Shown one piece after another: positions 59,891 through 64,000 of a stretch of 64,000 bases of DNA (within the stretch, counting starts at the first letter, position 1; each line of letters opens with the position of its first letter). This stretch comes from Calendula officinalis. Taxonomy: Eukaryota > Streptophyta > Magnoliopsida > Asterales > Asteraceae. Both the position numbers and the translations under genes were made by a program. The stretch spans positions 49,017,808 through 49,081,807 of the forward strand of contig OY970823.1 in assembly GCA_963853835.1 (NCBI GenBank), read 5' to 3'. The notes under the pieces were generated by a model. The model worked only from the letters and a program-made list of their open reading frames with translations. It ran no database searches and was not told the origin of the DNA.

Positions 59891-60631
59891 AAAGTTTTGG
59901 AGAGTAAATTAGTGTGGGATTGGGTGTGGTTGTCATGATTTTCCTGATAGCTTGAAAAGTAGAAGGTTCAAGAACTAATGTACCCTTCTTTAACATTAGG
60001 ATTTTGATAACCACACTAAATTTCATGATAAAAACTTAACCGCCACATGTAACCATAATTATGGTTTTGATAATGAGATGCGAATATTTTGTTTTGAAAA
60101 ATAATAATTAACTAAATTATAAACTAATAATTTATATTTATTTTTATTAATCAAATTTTTTTTTTTCTTTCTAAGAATATTCATTATTAATGCAAGACAG
60201 TCGAAGATAAAGAAGAAAGAGCACATCAGCAAGTGATATCGCTGATGTTTTTACAGTCATCTATTACCCTTTGGGCAATTTCTTCCATCAAAAATAACAT
60301 TTGAGTTTACAAATAAAAGATATGGAAAATCTTTTATGGTTGTAAATCTTAAAATGGCATTAAATGTCTGTATTGGACATTGACCAACTTTGAGCACTAC
60401 AATACAATCTTTGTGTATCTTCTCTGAAAAGTGCAATATGTTGGAAGCAAGTCGTTTGACATACAACAATACTTTGGAAGATGAAGTAATCAGAAGATGA
60501 TATGTTGCACTTGCCCTAATCCTAGATTCAATCGCGACCATCTTCGGGTATAAATAACTCCTTCATCATACCGAAGTAAATGTAGATTTACAAACACTCA
60601 ATCAATTAAATCTCGAAGCAAATATCTAACT

Positions 60632-60677
<46 letters not shown>

Positions 60678-61297
60678 AACCTCCACTAACCCCAAACCTA
60701 ATTCCGTAGGCATATCCACCGTCATCTTTGGTTGTCTTCTCTGACATCGTCGTGTTTGGTTGTCTTCTCTAGCGTCAACAATCGTTGGCCTTTCCGGTCG
60801 TCTTCTTTGACAATAACCACCTTGGTCTTCTATTTCTACCATCGTTTGAATGAACAAGTAAAAAATAAAACCTATGAGACGAAAATAAATAGAGCTACTT
60901 ATCACGATAAATTATATTTGTTCGATACAATGTTGTCAATATAAAGGTTAAAGGAGTGAGGGCCCTTATTTTCTTTAAATGTTCTCGTACTAACATTCCT
61001 TTGTAGTGTCATTGTGTATTTTACCCGGGTTTAGTCTTTCCATATTAGAAATCATATAATATAGGATTTTTTTTCTTCTTTTTAGATTGGTTTGTCGATA
61101 GTGTTCGGCCAGAATCCTTTTTTGACTCTGGACCAGTCATTCTACTATTATTAGTGAGTGGTAGCAGTTGTGGCTGAGATGAGGGTTAAGTTGATGAAGA
61201 TGAGATGAGAAATGAAGATGATAATTTTTATTTACGAAGAAAATAGTGTTGTAATTGCAGGTTTAAATAAAGAATTAAAAAGAAAAAAGAAATAGAA
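59891..61297. other. Intergenic with a (TC)n microsatellite
   Basis: The TC run is at 60634-60674. A 94-codon minus frame at 60541-60257 has no domain I recognise. A short repeat, GGTTGTCTTCTCT, occurs twice near 60729 and 60758. Confidence 0.4.
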
Positions 61298-61480
61298 AAG
61301 AGTTAATTGCAGGAATGGTCCCGGTGGTTTGGCCAAATTGCACGTTTGGTCACTGTGGTTCAATAAGTGCATGCGCAGTACCCATGGTTTGCATTATTGG
61401 ACAGTTTTTTATTCCTCCCCACTAACGACGCTAACTTCCCTCCGTTAGTTAAAGGTATTTTGGTCTTTTTAAATGTGTGT
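61298..61480. repeat. Single Mutator-like terminal region
   Basis: TTAATTGCAGGAATGGTCCC followed by GGTGGTTTGGCCAAATTGC and, at 61450, CGTTAGTTAAAGGTATTTTG resembles the TIR organisation of the element at 19172. The partner end was not found in the window. A G-run of about 14 lies nearby at 61601-61614. Confidence 0.4.
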
Positions 61481-62446
61481 TCCCACCTGTTCTTATTCCT
61501 CTCTCTTCTTCCCAAAAACTTTCACCCAAACCTTAAACCCCCAATCTTCAAGAACACCCCCACCACACCCAATGGCGGATCCACATAGAATTAGGAGAGG
61601 GGGGGGGGGGGGGGTGCATGGCCCCACTTGGTGGGCCCCCATGTATAAAAAATCTGATTTTTTATTTATTTTAATAGAAAATTCTTTTATTAGCCCCACT
61701 TGTTAATTAGTCAACTATTAGTAGATCCCCATTAATTTTGATCATATATTCACCACTGACCACACCACCAGTGTTACCGCCTCCACCACCGTCCAATGCC
61801 AGTTACCACCGCACCATCCGCTCTTAGAAGATTATTTATCATAAATTCATTTGAAATACGGTTGGTGGGTGGTTTTGCTTATTTATCACACGGACCATTC
61901 TGACCTTAGTTAATTAAACTCCCCACAATGAGATTACTTATATGATCTAACACATTGAAGGGGAATCACCTGCTTCACACCACCATCGCCAATAAGATTA
62001 CATTATATACTCTAACACAAATCACCTCCACCGTCTCCGACCACCGACACCACCGTCGCCAATTTCAGATATGTATATGTAGCTTTTTATGTTTTTTTAA
62101 GCTTTGATTTTTGACCCTTTTTCAAGCTTTGATTCAAGCCGCAAATCACCATTCTTAAAAATTCAGAAATCACAAAGGATAAAAAGTGATTGTAATCTTT
62201 TTGTCATTAGTTGCCGCAATACATTGTTTTTGGTGTTTTGAGATTCTCTTTTTGTCATTTTCGAATAAGACAAAAAGTTGCACGAAAATACATCCGTCAT
62301 TTTTTAAGTCTCACGAAAGTACAATCGTTGGTCGCAAATGAACAGTCGTCAATATTCATATAAGACAAAATTTCGAATCTCGAATCAGTCTCGAAATTAA
62401 TTTCAGTCACACAATTCATTTAGAACCCGATTATGTTAGTCGGACA
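61481..62446. other. Intergenic, nothing recognised
   Basis: Mixed AT-rich and CCACC-rich DNA without a convincing gene or element. Confidence 0.3.
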
Positions 62447-62656
62447 TAGGGGTGTTCATTAAACGGTTTGACCCGGAAAACCAACCAATTCAAATGATAT
62501 TGGGTGAAATGGTTTGGCTTATTTGGGTTTGGTTTGGATTTATGGATTTACCCGAAATAATATACTAGTTTATGGATTGGATTTGGGTTCAAAAATCTTT
62601 ATTTAGTTTACACCCGAATAACCGAATAGTAAAAAGAAACTGACATATTAAAGATA

Positions 62657-63110
62657 TCTTACTACTTACTAATGCATTTAGGCCTACCTCTTTTAGTAAG
62701 TTTAAGGAGTTCCTTAATTTTAAGTTTAAGGAGATTTCCACTTTTAGTAAGTTCTTTAACTAAAAAAATAAAGTGTTGCTTATAGGATTCGAACACAAGA
62801 CCTCTCCTAAGTAGTCACTGTGTGTTAACCACTTCAACTACTTGATTATTTTGATTTATTCCAGATACTAATATATATAATCTTTAACGTCACCAGAACT
62901 CAACCATCATTTCTCTATTTAAAAGGCCCATATTTACTTTCACAAAAAATGCCAATTTCGGATCTAATCCTACCATCACTAATGTCAGCACCTACCATCA
63001 CTACGCACCACCACTCATCACCATCGCTATTGTCACCACCACCGGTACTGTCGTCACTTCGAAATATAGTTACGGGTACCCGCCGCCGCATTGCGCGGGT
63101 ACCCTGCTAG
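62657..63110 (+). mobile_element. Non-autonomous Helitron, copy 2
   Basis: A/TCTTACTACTTAC at the start, and at the end a hairpin with arms GTACCCGC and GCGGGTAC followed by CCTG and CTAG/T. It matches copy 1 closely after position 62840 and in the first 40 bases, and less well between. Confidence 0.75.
62785..62850 (-). repeat. tRNA-like sequence inside Helitron copy 2
   Basis: On the minus strand TAGTTGAAGTGGTTAAC (box A-like) and TGTTCGAATCC (box B-like) with 30-odd bases between. Confidence 0.5.
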
Positions 63111-63476
63111 TCTAAATTAAGTATACATCAACTTTGTTGAACTATTTTTATAATGTGCTTTTATGTCTATTGTATTTATATAAATGAGTTTGACTCATTG
63201 TTGCTTTCAGTTTGTTTCACAATTAATAGAATTTTATGACGTGTATGATTAATTAATTAAGTAATAATAATACTAAGACAATTACTTTTTATAGATCTTT
63301 TTTTATTTGGTTTTATAGTAAACCGAACCGAATAACCCGATTACCTATTTGGTTAGTTTGGTTTGGTTTTTAATTAATTTGGTTTGGATATTGGTTGGTC
63401 AAAAATATTTTTAAAACCAAATAACCCAAACCGAATAACCCTACTAAACCGTAAACCGCCCGAACGTACACCCCTA

Positions 63477-64000
63477 GTCGAATAAGGTGTTTTTGGGTCT
63501 TATGTTAATACCGAGTTTTTTAGAACCCGACCCGACCAACCCGATTCCTTATCGGGTAAGGTATCAGGTTAGGATTTCTTACCTTTGCCTAGTTGGGATT
63601 GACTCGATTGAAGTTTAACTGTTTATCTATATATCAATAAAAATTGAAACAAAAATTGAGTTTCAAGATTGATGTTGCAATTATTACAATGTATTAAAAC
63701 CAAATTAATAACTCTATATGGAACAAACTGAATCGACTCTATAGGACATTAAAAAATTAAAACTCATTTTCAAGTTGCATTTAAGCCTACATTTCAATCT
63801 TCATTTAACACAAGTTTAAATACAGAGAAATTTTAGAATCATCCGTTACAATGCTTATGTCTCCCACCATAACAGCAATTGCTTAATACGTGGTACAAGA
63901 AAGCAGGTCACCAGTTTTTTGGAAGCCCTCCCCATCCGTCAGGTAAGTAAACAATATGAATTGTCATGTTCATGAAATTTTGCATTATGTATGGCACAAA
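63477..64000. other. Right edge, nothing recognised
   Basis: AT-rich sequence with no gene, tRNA or element end seen. Confidence 0.35.

Larger units (their letters stand above)
62447..63476. mobile_element. hAT-like element containing a Helitron
   Basis: TIR TAGGGGTGTTCA at the left and CGTACACCCCTA at the right. Flanks GTCGGACA and GTCGAATA agree at 6 of 8 positions, a decayed target duplication. The interior has the same AAACCGAATAACC style as 52889-53572, so it is the same or a sister family. The Helitron at 62657-63110 is inserted in it. Confidence 0.7.

Noticed and set aside
60257..60541. 94-codon minus-strand open frame with a protein-like look
   Set aside because: No recognisable motif, no splice or promoter context; kept only as a note in the intergenic entry.
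61367..61706. Overlapping open frames around 61.5 kb
   Set aside because: They run through a Mutator-like end and a G-run, in both strands, and look like chance frames.

Overview
The window is nuclear DNA of a flowering plant. Its genes have introns and plant-specific products: a secondary-wall NAC factor, a YSL metal transporter, a plant-type glutaredoxin-like protein and a BRANCHLESS TRICHOME-like protein. The style of the Ty1/copia gag (CCHC knuckle, long coiled coil, GVGYHAVPPP motif) and of the Ty3/gypsy gag recalls asterid, probably Asteraceae, genomes. That placement is inference only.

Left third (1-22768). A gypsy LTR remnant and copia debris precede a complete NST3/SND1-like NAC gene (6745-8500, three exons). 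MITEs, a tRNA-derived SINE inside a Stowaway, and a mosaic of broken copia gag genes interrupted by a solo LTR follow. Then come a foldback element with about ten copies of a 14-base palindrome, a 1.1-kb Mutator-type element with a perfect 9-bp target duplication, and an old gypsy gag fragment.

Middle (22769-41704). One nested block. A 13.6-kb gypsy element (TSD TCACT) lies in the older gypsy fragment and carries a complete copia element (28809-33390, identical-looking 154-bp LTRs, TSD CTATG). The gypsy host keeps gag and a damaged protease but has no recognisable reverse transcriptase or integrase. Next is a second pol-less LTR element (36923-41704, TSD AAAAG) with a CCHC remnant. The noncoding parts of both pol-less elements read as strings of short perfect hairpins with different stems, which is the most unusual signal in the window.

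Right third (41705-64000). Four genes on the minus strand: a glutaredoxin-like protein (42852-43856), a BRANCHLESS TRICHOME-like coiled-coil protein (46441-47355), a 74-residue single-span membrane protein (49049-50835), and a seven-exon YSL transporter (54990-58007) with an apparent one-base frameshift in exon 6. A coiled-coil gene fragment sits at 59429-59890. Between them are Stowaway, Tourist-like, hAT and Helitron elements, including a reciprocal nest: a Helitron containing a hAT MITE at 52.5-53.8 kb and a hAT-like element containing the same Helitron family at 62.4-63.5 kb.

The genes do not form a pathway; they are unrelated single genes spaced by transposons.
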